Of a stretch of DNA of 64,000 nt, positions 1 through 10,355 are shown piece after piece. This stretch comes from Algoriphagus marinus (lineage in GTDB: Bacteria > Bacteroidota > Bacteroidia > Cytophagales > Cyclobacteriaceae): contig NZ_MSPQ01000003.1 of assembly GCF_001936475.1 (NCBI RefSeq), forward strand, positions 1 to 64,000, read 5' to 3'. The stretch's first letter is position 1. Each line of letters starts with the position of its first letter. The notes beneath the pieces are model-generated. The model did no database searches. It was not told the origin of the DNA and was given only the letters and a program-made list of their open reading frames with translations. The position numbers were made by a program, and so were the translations under genes.

Positions 1-100
1 ACATCTAAAACTATCGCTGGGTCGCTGACAGGGCTTCAATTATACTCTAAAATCTTCCCTTTTTCAATCAAACAAACCTAAGGTAGCTATCGGGATTAAA

Positions 101-505
101 TTGGAACTTGATCCTGATTTACCGAAAGTAAATGTGGTGGGATCAGATATCGGGAGGGTAATTCTCAACCTGGTGAACAATGCTTTCTATGCCGTAAACG
201 AAAAAGCTAAATCAGGAATTGAAGGCTACAAACCTGAAGTAATCGTAAGTTCTAAGAAAACCGAAAATGGAATCCAGATTTCTGTAAAAGACAACGGCAA
301 CGGAATCCAGGACACAATTAAGGAGAAGATCTTCCAGCCTTTCTTTACCACAAAACCAACTGGGTCCGGAACGGGCCTAGGCTTGAGTTTGAGTTATGAT
401 ATTGTCAAAGCGCATGGGGGTAAATTAAGAGTAGAAAGTTTCCCCGTCAGCGAGGCAGTTTTAGGAAGGGAAGGAAGTGAGTTTGTGATAGATTTACCGC
501 TTTGA
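101..505 (+). CDS. Histidine kinase C-terminal fragment (HATPase_c domain), probably a broken gene
   Basis: This is the ATP-binding end of a histidine kinase of the same family as four intact kinases further along the window. It has the N-box (NNAFYAV), the G1 box (DNGNGI), and the F/G2 region [18 protein letters not shown], and it ends normally in DIVKAHGG plus a short beta segment. The usual phosphoacceptor helix would lie upstream. In the same frame, positions 2-25 read HLKLSLGR, matching the YLRLSYHG block of the paralogues, but TGA follows at 26-28. The next residues before the TTG at 101 are longer than the paralogue spacing by about 12. I therefore infer a truncated or degraded kinase, or a sequencing error, rather than a stand-alone 134-residue ATPase. 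The TTG at 101 lies within the domain and is unlikely to be a natural start. Confidence 0.6.
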   Translation: MELDPDLPKVNVVGSDIGRVILNLVNNAFYAVNEKAKSGIEGYKPEVIVSSKKTENGIQISVKDNGNGIQDTIKEKIFQPFFTTKPTGSGTGLGLSLSYDIVKAHGGKLRVESFPVSEAVLGREGSEFVIDLPL

Positions 506-1268
506 TGTAAATTTTGCAACTATTATCAGATAGGATCTTGGAGGTTAGATTTTGATGCTGTCAAGTCTTGCAAATTCTAAACAGTTTTGTTTCATTTTCT
601 AGGTCAAACAACCCTAATCGAAAATAGACTCGAAAAGAATTTGCCTGTATTAGGGGAAATTTACTTGGACTTCGTCCAAATTGAGTTTTAATATTCATAG
701 AAATTGGGTTGCTTAAAGGGCTAAATAGTGTTTCAAAAGAGTAAACTATTTCTAAGATTCTAAAAGAAACAGTGAATTTTGAAATTGGTATTCTAATGGC
801 TTAGATGCTATAATTATTGCAGAAACATAGCAATGTGAACGAGCTTAAGATTTTGAAAATGTCCGAATTGTAAGAGAGCAATTTCAAAATCAAAGATAAA
901 ATGGGGAAGAATAGTTGATGGAGATGGATGGACTAAATATGAGTGATCTTTGATTTAGTAAAACTCTGGGTTTGCGGATGGGGTTATATGCAGTTCTCAC
1001 TTATTCATCAGATACCTTCAAACTCAAAAAAAAATCGAGTCAAATCTCATTTATCGCCAAATTGATTTGAAATTTTTTATTCTTCTCCAAAATAATGGTT
1101 ATTAACATTTTGAAAAAAAAATTCATAACTTAGAAATGATTTTTATACCAAGTAATTTGTATTTTAATTAGGCAAAGGTGACTGATTCGTTCAGTAGTTG
1201 ATTTTTTCTTTTTCGAAAAACTTTTGCTTTTACTGTGTTTAAATTCTTTAACGATAAACAGATTTTCA
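506..1268. other. Intergenic region, no gene seen
   Basis: 763 AT-rich bases with no convincing open reading frame on either strand. The only structure I see is a short perfect hairpin at 665-679 (TTGGAC, loop TTC, GTCCAA), which could be a weak terminator or an RNA element. No clear TTG-N19-TAnnTTTG promoter was found ahead of the large exported protein. Confidence 0.5.
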
Positions 1269-4200
1269 ATGCGTACATTCTTCAAACATAGCACCGGGTT
1301 ATTGATACTATTGCTTCTTGTGGCAAATTTTTCTTTTGCGCAATCTGTTAAACTTGAGCAGGGCCAGAATGGCGGGCTTGACCAAGTGCCAGTAAGCCCC
1401 GTAAACTGGGCTTCTGGTAATTCCAATTCCGGAAACAGCCATTTTTTTGAGGGACAATCAATTCCATATCGATTGACTATTTCAAAGTTAAAGGCAGGAA
1501 AGCATACGGTAGAAATTGAGTGGGATACCAGAGAAAAAAACAAAAGCGCTATCGATTACATCACGAATTTCGATAGAATCTGTGAAGATGTAATCCCAAG
1601 TTCTGGTAATCCAAGTTTTGGAGTAATACCGCCTCCAAATGGAATACCCCAACCTTCAGCCAGTTTTAATGAGCTTTCCGATGAAGAAAGAAAGATTGCC
1701 ATATATGGAGGTACAATAGGTGAAATAAAGTATACGCTGCAGGAGAACAATTCTCTTACCAGCGCCATTACCAGATTAAGTATATCTTTTACTACCACGA
1801 GTGGGAATGGGGCGAATAATACTGTTGTTATTGCCTGGGGAGGCCATATCGCTAAAGCACAGGATTGGGGAGAAGGCAATTCAGCATCAAGTATAAACGG
1901 ATCTCCATACCATACCAGAGTAGTTTCATTAGATGGAAAATCTGTAGGAAGTAGGAGCAGTTCCGTACAAGCCGCCTCAGAAGTTATTGACTTTGATACT
2001 GAATGTGTTATTCAAGGCGAAAGTGAAGTTTGTGCTGGTTCTACTGCATCTTATTCAGTACCTGATGGAGCATCCTCATATATTTGGACAGTTACGAATG
2101 GAGAAATAATATCTGGGCAAGGCACTAATTCAATTATAGTCAATTGGACAAGCTCCGGAAACATATCAGTGGATATAGACTTTGCGGGGGCTTGTTTCCC
2201 AACAGAATGTAGCCTCAACGTGACACTTAGCACTCCTCCTGTTTTGTCTGTTTTCGATGCAGTTTTGTGCAGCACTGAAAATGGAGGGAATACCGCCATT
2301 GCAAATTTAAATGATTATGTCACGGTCGATTTTGGAGACTTGGTTTTTACTCGAAATGGTCAGGAGATTGTAACTCCTGAGTCTGTTTTGGTTACTGATG
2401 GAGATGAAATAGAGGTTAGAGCAATAGGTAACTGTGGTAGCACAAAAACTTTTGATGTAACGGTGAATGATCGGCAGGTTTTTGGAATCTGCTCACAAGG
2501 AAAAGTATATGAACTAATAGGCTCTGAATTAAGTGCATTGAGTGAAATTTTTAAACAAGGTCAAACCGTTGAGACCAATGAAGTCTTCTATATCAGCGGA
2601 AACGAGGTGCTAATCGAAGTAATCTACTTTAAGGATAAATTTTCACAAGCAAAATCAATTTTGGAAAGCTTAGGTTTTGTGACTCCAACTGAAGCGGAAT
2701 TAAAACAAGATCCGAATTCATTGATCATCGCTGGATTTTTTCCAATAAATAAGTTGGTGGATTTAAATCAGTACACAGAGGATATAAATTATGTGCGCCC
2801 TGCCATTCCACCAGTTCCCAATAAAGGTGCGACAACCACTCAAGGTGATCGGGTCATGCGATCCAACCTGGTAAGAGCAGGATATTCTCATTTTGAGGGG
2901 GACCAAGCCATTGACGGAACAGGAATTAAAATAGGGGTGATTTCTGATAGCTATGCTACTCGTACCGATGCAGGGGTCAATACTTTAGCAACAGATATTT
3001 CCAATGGGGACTTGCCTGAAAGCCTTTATTTTTTAAGAGACTTACCAAGCCGTTTTGGAAAAGGATCGGATGAAGGACGTGCGATGATGCAAATCGTTCA
3101 TGATGTAGCTCCAGGTTCCCAGCTTGGTTTTCGAACAGGAGTAGTTACAGCAGGAGATTTCGCACAAGGAATCCGCGACTTAGCTGCAGCTGGTAGTGAC
3201 ATCATTGTTGACGATATCACCTATATCACCGAACCTATTTTTAGTGATGGAAGGGTGGCAAAAGCAGTCAATGAAGTTGCGGCAAATGGTGTTTCGTATT
3301 TTACCTCTGCCGGTAATTTTGGAAGCAAATCCTTTGAGGGTGTATTTAATCCAGTGACTGATTCGTCTATAGATTTACCACTTAATAGTGGAGCTTGGAC
3401 GGGACTTGGTCGAGTGCATCAATTTAGTGGAGGTAGTACTACGCAGTCAATTAAAGTATTTCCAGGTCAAAATGGTCCTGCGGTCTATATGATAGCCCTT
3501 CAATGGGAAGATCCACTCTATTCATTTGATCAGACGGGAAGCTTATATGATCTTGATATTTATCTTAAAAATTATGGTGTTCCGCTATTTGGGTTTAATC
3601 GTGATAATTCCAATGGTGACCCAATTGAAATTCTTTCTTTTACAGTCACGGAAGAAACCACTATCGATCTTTTAATTGCGAGAGAGTGTGAAAGCTGTAC
3701 TGACCTAGATTCCAACACAGGTATTAAGTTTAAGTACATTGTCTTCCGGGGTGAACTCGACCCGAATGATCCGAATGGAATAAATGCTTCCACAATTTTT
3801 GGACATGCAAATGCAGAAGGAGCCATGACGGTAGGGGCAGTACTTTATGCCAATACATCTGTTTTTGGATTTGACCCGACACTTGTTCCAAGTGGAGTTG
3901 CACCATTTACAGTTGCTACTTTCTCCTCCAGAGGAGGAACATTTACGAACGGCGAGCTTAGGGATAAGCCGGATTTTACTGCTCCAAATGGTGTGAATAC
4001 TACTGTTAACTTGGGGGCGCCGAATTTAGAAGGGGATGACTTTCCAAACTTCTTTGGTACATCAGCCGCAGCACCACATGCAGCAGCAATTGCTGCATTG
4101 GTCAAGCAAGCCCGGGTCAAGTATTATCCTGGATCCAATCCTCAGGATTGGGTTGGGGGAGTTGGTACAAGTCTGCCAGTTGATATAAGAAGAGTATTAA

Positions 4201-7200
4201 AAACTACTGCACAAGACATGCACGAATCTGGCGATGATATCAAATCAGGTTCTGGACTTGTTCGGGCAGATAGGGCATTACTTTCACTTGCCGCACCAAA
4301 TCCAGACAACATAGAACTGGTTTATGGAGAAGATATTAATCCTGGAGAAGTTGAATTTAAACTGAGAATAAACGGGACTAATTTATATGAAGGCTCAAAT
4401 GTTTATTTGAGAGAGGAACTATTAAGTGCCACTTATGGAATTGATGATCAGGGTTTTGGGTATTTAGAAGTTACAGTTCCACCATTTGAAGGAAACCCAG
4501 GGGTCACCGTGGTCAATAATGCTATTTCAGATAGTGGACTTGACGGGGGAACTGCTGGTCCAGAGTTCTTCTTTGATATTGTAAAGAAAACTATTGCAAT
4601 CCGGGCGGATGACTTTACCAAAATATATGCCCAGGCATTAAAACCATTTACAGCAAGTGTATATGAGCGAGCCGACAACGATTGGGTGCTGAGTCCGCTT
4701 ACTTTGGAAGAAGTTGGACTTACTCTAAATCCAGATGATGAAAATAGTTCTTTGGTTCAGCTAGCGCTTTCGAGTCCAATCAGTGGTGACTTGGCAGATG
4801 TGGGAAAATATATCATTACAGCTTCTCATCCGCAAACCGGGTTTGCTTTTTCAGACTTTTACAATTACGTCGGAGTAATCCAAGAGGACGGAAATCTTTT
4901 CTATGACGGAACGAATAATGCTTTTGGAAACTATGGGCCTGGTATCATCACGGTTGAATCATTGCCAATTACGATAAAGCCTCAAGACCTGACGAATGAA
5001 TCTGCTTTGAAATATGGCGAATCAATCAGTGATGCTTTAGAATTTGAGGTAATTATTCCTGACGATTTAATTGAATCCAATGGGGAAGTCAAAATATCTG
5101 ATGTTCAAAGCTTAAAAGAGAATATTCATTCTCAATATTTATTAGATCTTGAATTAGCTAAACAGCCAGGAGATAATAGCCTGCCATTGGGAATTTTCAA
5201 TGGAAGGACAATCATCAACAAAGATAATTTTATCAACAAGAGCTTTATGGTCAGTGGCCGTACCATAATCAATGGACGCACTATCATAAATGGCCGTACC
5301 ATAATCAATGGACGCACGATCATTAATTCGGCATTTGACGTTCCTGGTGACTCTTTCCTAGAATACCTTGAAGATCAGGAAAGTCAGGAGCTTAAATCTG
5401 TAAGTATCAACGGCAGAACAATGATTAATGCGCGGACTATTATAAATGCCAGAACTATAGTCAACGGGCGAACAATTATTAACGGGCGTACTATAATCAA
5501 TGCCCGTACGATTATTAATGGACGCACTATCATCAATGGTAGAACGATAATCAATAGCACAGGCGGTGAGGGAGAAGGTCCAGAAGATAACAGCTTGGTT
5601 ATTTTCGGTGAAAAAGATCTTGAGCTTGCGGAAGAAGGTGAAAATGAGGTTATCGGGAAATATTATGATTTCGGTGAAGAAATCGGTGAAAATGATGATG
5701 ATTTCAATCTTGAATTCTTCTCAATAAATATGGTGACAGGAACAGATGTTGGTCACCATTTCATCATTCCGGGAACATTTGAATCCAGAAACTTTACCGT
5801 GTCCTATCTGCCGGCAGACTTGACCATCACTCCGGCTACATTGACTGCTAAAACCACTGCAAGTCCTGATTTGATTGGATTTGGTGATACAGCACCGGAA
5901 TATGCAACTGAATTCGATGGATTTGAAGTCAGTACAAGCTTCCTTGATCCTGATGGAAATGAAGTGAACTTGGAGGATGACGAAGAATCTGTAATTGAAT
6001 CTGTTGATTATTCATTACTAGTAGGGGAATTATCGTTCCCAAGTATTGGCTTGATCCAGGCAGGTAGCTATGAAGTTGATCCTGATATCAGCTTTAAAGA
6101 GCCTTCCAATTATATCTTGGGCACCATTACTAGAGGGTTGCTTACTGTGGAAAAAGCAACGCCAACTGTTTCAATAACTGGTGGAAGGTTTGAATTTGAT
6201 GGGGAACCTATAGAGGCGACTGCATTTGCATATGGAATTGGAGGGGAAGAAGATGTCCTTGACCAAAACCTTGTTTCCATAACGTACGAAGGGACCGATC
6301 AAACTACCTATGGTCCAACTACTTCAGCTCCGATTTCACCGGGGACATATAGGATAATTGCAAATTTTGCAGGAAATGCAAATTATAATCCTGCCAGTTC
6401 AGAATACGATGCATTGATCATAGTTGGTTGCGTCAATGCTGCGCCGGAAATCGGCGATTTTGAGACTGCAATGGGGGCTGGTAACACAAGTAACCCAGCA
6501 ACTATAAAGAGACCTGCCAATACCCAAATAGGAGATTTGTTGATTGTAGGCTTGATGATTGAAAAAGGAAGTGGGCCTTCTATTACTCCTTTGGATAAGG
6601 ATTGGGTACTGATAGAGCGGGTAAACCAGCGAAATCAAGTTGCGATGATTACTTATTATAAAGTGGTGAAAAGTAATAATGAGCCGGCGACTTATGGATT
6701 CCGAATTAATCAAGCACCAAAATGGACGATGGGAATTACCCGAGTTAGCGGTGCTGATATCAATCATCCTGAAGGACCTATTGTTGCATTCAGTGCGGCA
6801 TCAGGATTTCCGGAATTAGTGGCAACAGCGCCTTCTTTGACAACCACTGACTGCAACACCATGGTGATGCTCTTCTATTCCAATAAGAAAAATGCAACAT
6901 GGACACCACCAGCAGGAACTATTGAAGTTTATGATGATCCTAATAATCAGCAAGGTTTGACCTCAAATATGATGTCTTATTTTATTCAAAGTGAAGCTGG
7001 TAGAACTGGAGATTTAAGTGCTACTGCTTCAATCAGTGAAAATTGGGTAGCTCAGGCAATTGCAATAAGGCCGCTTGTGGTAGACTTGGAATCTGCTAGA
7101 ATAAATCCATTGTCGAGCGAACTCATTCCGGAATTGTCAAAATCTGAAGAACTTTCTACCCTTCAGGATGAAGAAGTATTGGCTGAGCTTAAAGCATATC

Positions 7201-7442
7201 CTAATCCGGTAAAAGACAAACTTAATCTCCGACTAAGAGGCCTTGTGGAAGAAGCTCCAAATGAGTCTTCGCTGGTTCTATCAGATGCATTGGGACGAAG
7301 TCTTCCGTGGAATGGAGTCTGGCATGAAAATGAAAGCCGTCTGGAGTTGGATTTTTCTCAAATGAAAGTTGGATTTTATGTCATCAATATCAAAACCTTA
7401 TATGGTGTGAAATCCATCCGTGTGATCAAAAAATCACAGTAG
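1269..7442 (+). CDS. Exported subtilisin-like (S8) multidomain protein with MBG domains, hexapeptide repeats and T9SS sorting domain
   Basis: A 2057-residue secreted protein. The ATG at 1269 is preferred over the in-frame TTG at 1224 because it starts directly at a signal peptide (MRTFFKH, hydrophobic core, cut after FAQ). Order of domains: an N-terminal beta domain to about residue 240; a PKD-like domain near 250-330; a subtilase domain with Asp560 (VISDS), His611 (IVHDVAP), Asn683 (SAGN) and Ser932 (GTSAAAPH); several MBG-type domains from about 1080 to 1720; a carbohydrate-binding-like beta domain; and a C-terminal type A sorting domain beginning AYPNPVKDKL and ending in a basic tail. Two arrays of the hexapeptide NGRTII (residues 1311-1352 and 1381-1428) interrupt one MBG domain. 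By family knowledge the C-terminus directs export by T9SS and surface anchoring. An adhesin/protease role is inference; all catalytic residues are present. Confidence 0.85.
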   Translation: MRTFFKHSTGLLILLLLVANFSFAQSVKLEQGQNGGLDQVPVSPVNWASGNSNSGNSHFFEGQSIPYRLTISKLKAGKHTVEIEWDTREKNKSAIDYITNFDRICEDVIPSSGNPSFGVIPPPNGIPQPSASFNELSDEERKIAIYGGTIGEIKYTLQENNSLTSAITRLSISFTTTSGNGANNTVVIAWGGHIAKAQDWGEGNSASSINGSPYHTRVVSLDGKSVGSRSSSVQAASEVIDFDTECVIQGESEVCAGSTASYSVPDGASSYIWTVTNGEIISGQGTNSIIVNWTSSGNISVDIDFAGACFPTECSLNVTLSTPPVLSVFDAVLCSTENGGNTAIANLNDYVTVDFGDLVFTRNGQEIVTPESVLVTDGDEIEVRAIGNCGSTKTFDVTVNDRQVFGICSQGKVYELIGSELSALSEIFKQGQTVETNEVFYISGNEVLIEVIYFKDKFSQAKSILESLGFVTPTEAELKQDPNSLIIAGFFPINKLVDLNQYTEDINYVRPAIPPVPNKGATTTQGDRVMRSNLVRAGYSHFEGDQAIDGTGIKIGVISDSYATRTDAGVNTLATDISNGDLPESLYFLRDLPSRFGKGSDEGRAMMQIVHDVAPGSQLGFRTGVVTAGDFAQGIRDLAAAGSDIIVDDITYITEPIFSDGRVAKAVNEVAANGVSYFTSAGNFGSKSFEGVFNPVTDSSIDLPLNSGAWTGLGRVHQFSGGSTTQSIKVFPGQNGPAVYMIALQWEDPLYSFDQTGSLYDLDIYLKNYGVPLFGFNRDNSNGDPIEILSFTVTEETTIDLLIARECESCTDLDSNTGIKFKYIVFRGELDPNDPNGINASTIFGHANAEGAMTVGAVLYANTSVFGFDPTLVPSGVAPFTVATFSSRGGTFTNGELRDKPDFTAPNGVNTTVNLGAPNLEGDDFPNFFGTSAAAPHAAAIAALVKQARVKYYPGSNPQDWVGGVGTSLPVDIRRVLKTTAQDMHESGDDIKSGSGLVRADRALLSLAAPNPDNIELVYGEDINPGEVEFKLRINGTNLYEGSNVYLREELLSATYGIDDQGFGYLEVTVPPFEGNPGVTVVNNAISDSGLDGGTAGPEFFFDIVKKTIAIRADDFTKIYAQALKPFTASVYERADNDWVLSPLTLEEVGLTLNPDDENSSLVQLALSSPISGDLADVGKYIITASHPQTGFAFSDFYNYVGVIQEDGNLFYDGTNNAFGNYGPGIITVESLPITIKPQDLTNESALKYGESISDALEFEVIIPDDLIESNGEVKISDVQSLKENIHSQYLLDLELAKQPGDNSLPLGIFNGRTIINKDNFINKSFMVSGRTIINGRTIINGRTIINGRTIINSAFDVPGDSFLEYLEDQESQELKSVSINGRTMINARTIINARTIVNGRTIINGRTIINARTIINGRTIINGRTIINSTGGEGEGPEDNSLVIFGEKDLELAEEGENEVIGKYYDFGEEIGENDDDFNLEFFSINMVTGTDVGHHFIIPGTFESRNFTVSYLPADLTITPATLTAKTTASPDLIGFGDTAPEYATEFDGFEVSTSFLDPDGNEVNLEDDEESVIESVDYSLLVGELSFPSIGLIQAGSYEVDPDISFKEPSNYILGTITRGLLTVEKATPTVSITGGRFEFDGEPIEATAFAYGIGGEEDVLDQNLVSITYEGTDQTTYGPTTSAPISPGTYRIIANFAGNANYNPASSEYDALIIVGCVNAAPEIGDFETAMGAGNTSNPATIKRPANTQIGDLLIVGLMIEKGSGPSITPLDKDWVLIERVNQRNQVAMITYYKVVKSNNEPATYGFRINQAPKWTMGITRVSGADINHPEGPIVAFSAASGFPELVATAPSLTTTDCNTMVMLFYSNKKNATWTPPAGTIEVYDDPNNQQGLTSNMMSYFIQSEAGRTGDLSATASISENWVAQAIAIRPLVVDLESARINPLSSELIPELSKSEELSTLQDEEVLAELKAYPNPVKDKLNLRLRGLVEEAPNESSLVLSDALGRSLPWNGVWHENESRLELDFSQMKVGFYVINIKTLYGVKSIRVIKKSQ
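5199..5324 (+). repeat. Hexapeptide-coding repeat array 1 (7 units of NGRTII)
   Basis: Seven in-frame 18-base units encode NGRTII-type hexads; the second and third units are degenerate (NKDNFI, NKSFMV). Codons differ between units (GGA/GGC, CGC/CGT/AGG, ATC/ATA/ATT), so the protein pattern is kept while DNA identity has drifted. Spacing of six with I at one position and T four later fits the left-handed beta-helix hexapeptide rule [LIV]-x-x-x-[STAV]-x. Confidence 0.85.
5409..5552 (+). repeat. Hexapeptide-coding repeat array 2 (8 units of N[GA]RTII)
   Basis: Eight consecutive 18-base units, all in frame, encode NGRTII or NARTII with only M or V as alternative hydrophobics. It is separated from array 1 by 28 acidic, non-repeating residues. 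Together the arrays would make about five coils of a three-sided solenoid if the left-handed beta-helix reading is right. Confidence 0.85.
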
Positions 7443-7463
7443 ACGTCACAGCCTTTATATCTT

Positions 7464-7500
7464 AAAAAAGAATGGAAAAAATTCCATTCTTTTTTGTTTT
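7464..7500 (+). terminator. Intrinsic terminator after the S8/T9SS gene
   Basis: A 14-bp perfect stem, AAAAAAGAATGGAA (7464-7477) with TTCCATTCTTTTTT (7482-7495), loop AAAA, followed by GTTTT. It starts 21 bases after the stop codon. Confidence 0.85.
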
Positions 7501-8026
7501 AACTCCATTGGAACAAGTATTAAATTTGTAAGCATTTCAATATTTACTGGAGAATTTCAACTCGTAAACACTTAAAATCCAAGTTTTAGAAGTAGAATTC
7601 ATTTATTTGAACTCTGAAAAATTACATCTGATTTTGAGTCATTTTAATCTAGTATTTAGCTCTTTCAAATGTTTTTGAGTCAAAGGATAATTGCCTTTTT
7701 TGTAAAAGATTTGATTATAAAGATTAAGAAACAGAAAATCTGTAAACCCGATTTTACTAAAAAAAGTAATCTTTGAATTGTTGGGAAAGATCAATGAATA
7801 GAAAACTGATAAATTAGTTTTTTCCTAATTGATCTTTCGGAGGGGCTAGGTAAAGGCATACTAGTCTGACTTGTTCCACCTCAATGTTTATTTTGCTTCC
7901 AAATCCATTTGTTAGGATGCAAGTTTGTTTATTGGCCAATTATATGGCATTTTTAAATTAATTGGGATGATATTAAAGAATACTCTCAATCTAAAGAAGG
8001 CAAAACAACTAGCTTTTACTAGGTAT
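7501..8026. other. Intergenic region, no gene seen
   Basis: 526 AT-rich bases between the terminator and the first TPR kinase. The reading frame of the kinase is open upstream from a TTG at 7925, but that extension lacks a signal peptide at its start and is not supported. No repeats or clear promoter found. Confidence 0.45.
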
Positions 8027-10228
8027 ATGAACCAATACATGACTATTTTTAAATACATACTTTTTTTGTTGTCTTTTACCCTTGTAAGTGAAAGTATTTC
8101 CCAAACTACTCGAGCTGATAGTTTATTGAATGAGGCTGTGAACGTTGACGACGACAGTGTCAAAGTCACTCGTTATTTGGAATTGGGGCTGGAATTGCTC
8201 GGTTCAGATATAAATCGTGCGATCAATTATTTTGATGAAGCTATCCAAATCGGAAAAAGGATCAACTTCAAAAAAGGTCTAGCAAATGCCTATAATGCTA
8301 AAGGACGTGCGAATGCGCAACAAGGAGATTTTGTGGAGTCTATTTTAAACTTTCAAGAAGCTTTGAAGTATTTCCATGAGATTGAAGATAAAACGGGCGA
8401 AGCTAATATCTTGAGTAATCTTGGTTCCATTTATTATATGCTTGGTAATAGCACCAAAGCGTTGGAACTACATTTTGAATCCCTAAAGATTTCAGAAGAA
8501 ATTGATAACAAATTAAGAATAGGAACTTCCTTTAATAATATTGGGACAGTTTACCTTGAAAATAAAAGTACAATAAGCGAAGCCCTGTCTTATTTCAAAA
8601 AATCCTTAGAAGTATTTCAGGGCATAGAAGAGAAGCAAGGAACTGCTACAGCGGCCATGAATATAGGGGAGGTATACTTTAAAGAATTGAACTATGATTC
8701 GGCAATCTATTTTCATCAACTGGCTTTAGGACTTTGTGATGGGACTATTGACGCTACCTTCCCTCTTACCCAATTGGGTGAGATTAATGGCGAATTAGGG
8801 AATTTCCAAAAGGCATTTGATTTTCACAGACGTGCTTTGGCAATTTCAGAGCGATTGGATGCCAAATTTGAATTGACGCAAGGACTAATCGGTTTGGCCA
8901 AGACACAGAAAATACAGAAGGATTTTGAAGGAGCCATCAGCACTTTCGAAAGAGCAAAATTACTGGCAATTGAGATTGACGCCAAAAATGAATTGGTGGA
9001 TGTGTATTTAAGTTTGGCAGAGACTCAAGCCCTTGTTGGTGATTACAAGGCTGCCTATGAAAATGAAGTCAATGCAAAATTTGTAAAGGATGAAATCGCT
9101 AAAATAAGTACCGAGCGAATGATCCAACGGCTTCGATTGGAATTTGACTTGGATAAAAAAGAAGCTGAAATAGAACTCCTTCAAAAAGATACAGAATTAA
9201 AAAATGCTGCGGTATTCAACCAAAGGATAATCATTTTCGCGTCTTTAGGAGTTTTGTTAATGTTTGTTGGGATCAGCATAGTCCTATTCCGAAACAATCT
9301 GAGTAAGCAAAAAGCAAACCGCTTACTCCAAATACAAAAGGAAGAAATTCATACTCAACGAGAAAATATTGCTTCTGCGTATGATCAACTGAAATTAACT
9401 CAATCTCAGTTAATCCAATCTGAAAAGATGGCATCGATGGGCGAGCTCGCATCAGGAATAGCTCATGAGATTCAGAATCCTTTAAATTTTGTAAATAACT
9501 TCACCGAAGTCAGTGATGAGATGGTCGATGAGGTCTTGGAGGAACAGGGAAAATCACTGGAAAAAAGAGATGAAAAGCTGGTTCAAGATCTCCTTCGTGA
9601 TGTAAAATCCAATCTTCAAAAAATCCGTAAGCACGGTTTGCAGGCAGATGCTATCGTTAAAAACATGCTTGAGCATAGCAAACAAGGTCAAGGAACTCGA
9701 GAATTAACGGACTTGAATTCGCTCGCCAATGGATTCCTAAGAATGTCCTATCATAGCTTTTTATCTAAGCTTAGAAATAGTGAGGATATGAATTTGGATA
9801 TCAAATTGGATATCTCTACCGAGGATAATTTACCAAAGATCAATGTGGTCCCACAAGAAATTGGGAAGGTACTTTTGAATTTACTTAATAATGCCTTTTA
9901 TGCTGTCCATGAAAGGATTTTGAGGGAGAAAGGTGGACCGACCTCCTTTCAACCGGAAGTAAAAGTGACTACGAAACGGATTACGAGGCCAAATGGTCAA
10001 TCTGGCGTAAGCATCACAATAAAGGACAATGGAATAGGCATCCCAGACTCCCTCAAAGAAAAAATATTCCAGCCATTTTTCACTACTAAACCGACTGGTT
10101 CTGGAACTGGTCTAGGTCTTTCTCTCTCCTATGATATCGTAAAGTCACACGGAGGAGAATTGAGTGTAGAAAGCAAGGAAGGAGAGGGGACTGAGTTTAT
10201 GATCTATTTCCCTATAAAGGATGTATAA
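8027..10228 (+). CDS. TPR-repeat sensor histidine kinase
   Basis: A 733-residue exported/membrane sensor kinase. I chose ATG 8027 (ATG 8039 also fits) because the next residues form a signal peptide ([19 protein letters not shown]) ahead of the mature N-terminus; the open frame runs back to a TTG at 7925. About six to seven tetratricopeptide repeats fill residues 50-370 and are predicted periplasmic. A single membrane helix ([19 protein letters not shown]) follows near 405-425, then a coiled coil, the phosphoacceptor box with His480 ([13 protein letters not shown]), and a HATPase domain with NNAFYAV, DNGIGIP and [15 protein letters not shown]. No receiver domain is fused and no response regulator gene is adjacent, so its partner is unknown. 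It is closely related to the kinases at 10.8, 20.4 and 21.8 kb. Confidence 0.88.
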   Translation: MNQYMTIFKYILFLLSFTLVSESISQTTRADSLLNEAVNVDDDSVKVTRYLELGLELLGSDINRAINYFDEAIQIGKRINFKKGLANAYNAKGRANAQQGDFVESILNFQEALKYFHEIEDKTGEANILSNLGSIYYMLGNSTKALELHFESLKISEEIDNKLRIGTSFNNIGTVYLENKSTISEALSYFKKSLEVFQGIEEKQGTATAAMNIGEVYFKELNYDSAIYFHQLALGLCDGTIDATFPLTQLGEINGELGNFQKAFDFHRRALAISERLDAKFELTQGLIGLAKTQKIQKDFEGAISTFERAKLLAIEIDAKNELVDVYLSLAETQALVGDYKAAYENEVNAKFVKDEIAKISTERMIQRLRLEFDLDKKEAEIELLQKDTELKNAAVFNQRIIIFASLGVLLMFVGISIVLFRNNLSKQKANRLLQIQKEEIHTQRENIASAYDQLKLTQSQLIQSEKMASMGELASGIAHEIQNPLNFVNNFTEVSDEMVDEVLEEQGKSLEKRDEKLVQDLLRDVKSNLQKIRKHGLQADAIVKNMLEHSKQGQGTRELTDLNSLANGFLRMSYHSFLSKLRNSEDMNLDIKLDISTEDNLPKINVVPQEIGKVLLNLLNNAFYAVHERILREKGGPTSFQPEVKVTTKRITRPNGQSGVSITIKDNGIGIPDSLKEKIFQPFFTTKPTGSGTGLGLSLSYDIVKSHGGELSVESKEGEGTEFMIYFPIKDV

Positions 10229-10312
10229 ATTGACTCTAAAAAAATCACCTTTCTATAACTCTAGGTCAATTCCTTGTTAATGAATTGACAATTGGTAGTT
10301 GAGAGAAAAAAT

Positions 10313-10340
10313 GAGCCCAGAAAGAATAACCTCCTGGGCC
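10313..10340. terminator. Bidirectional terminator between converging genes
   Basis: Inverted repeat GAGCCCAG / CTGGGCC around a 13-base loop. On the plus strand it is followed by AATATTTTTT and on the minus strand by TCATTTTTTCTC, so it can serve both the TPR kinase and the small repeat protein that converge here. Confidence 0.7.
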
Positions 10341-10355
10341 AATATTTTTTTAAGA

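Noticed and set aside
1224..1268. TTG start for the large exported protein
   Set aside because: ATG 1269 gives the signal peptide directly at the N-terminus.
5132..5323. Minus-strand frame rich in MIVRPL/MVRPF repeats
   Set aside because: It is only the reverse strand of the NGRTII arrays, inside a well-supported gene.
5199..5552. CRISPR-like regular repeats
   Set aside because: The 18-base units are contiguous, in frame, and vary by synonymous changes, with no spacers. They are protein repeats.
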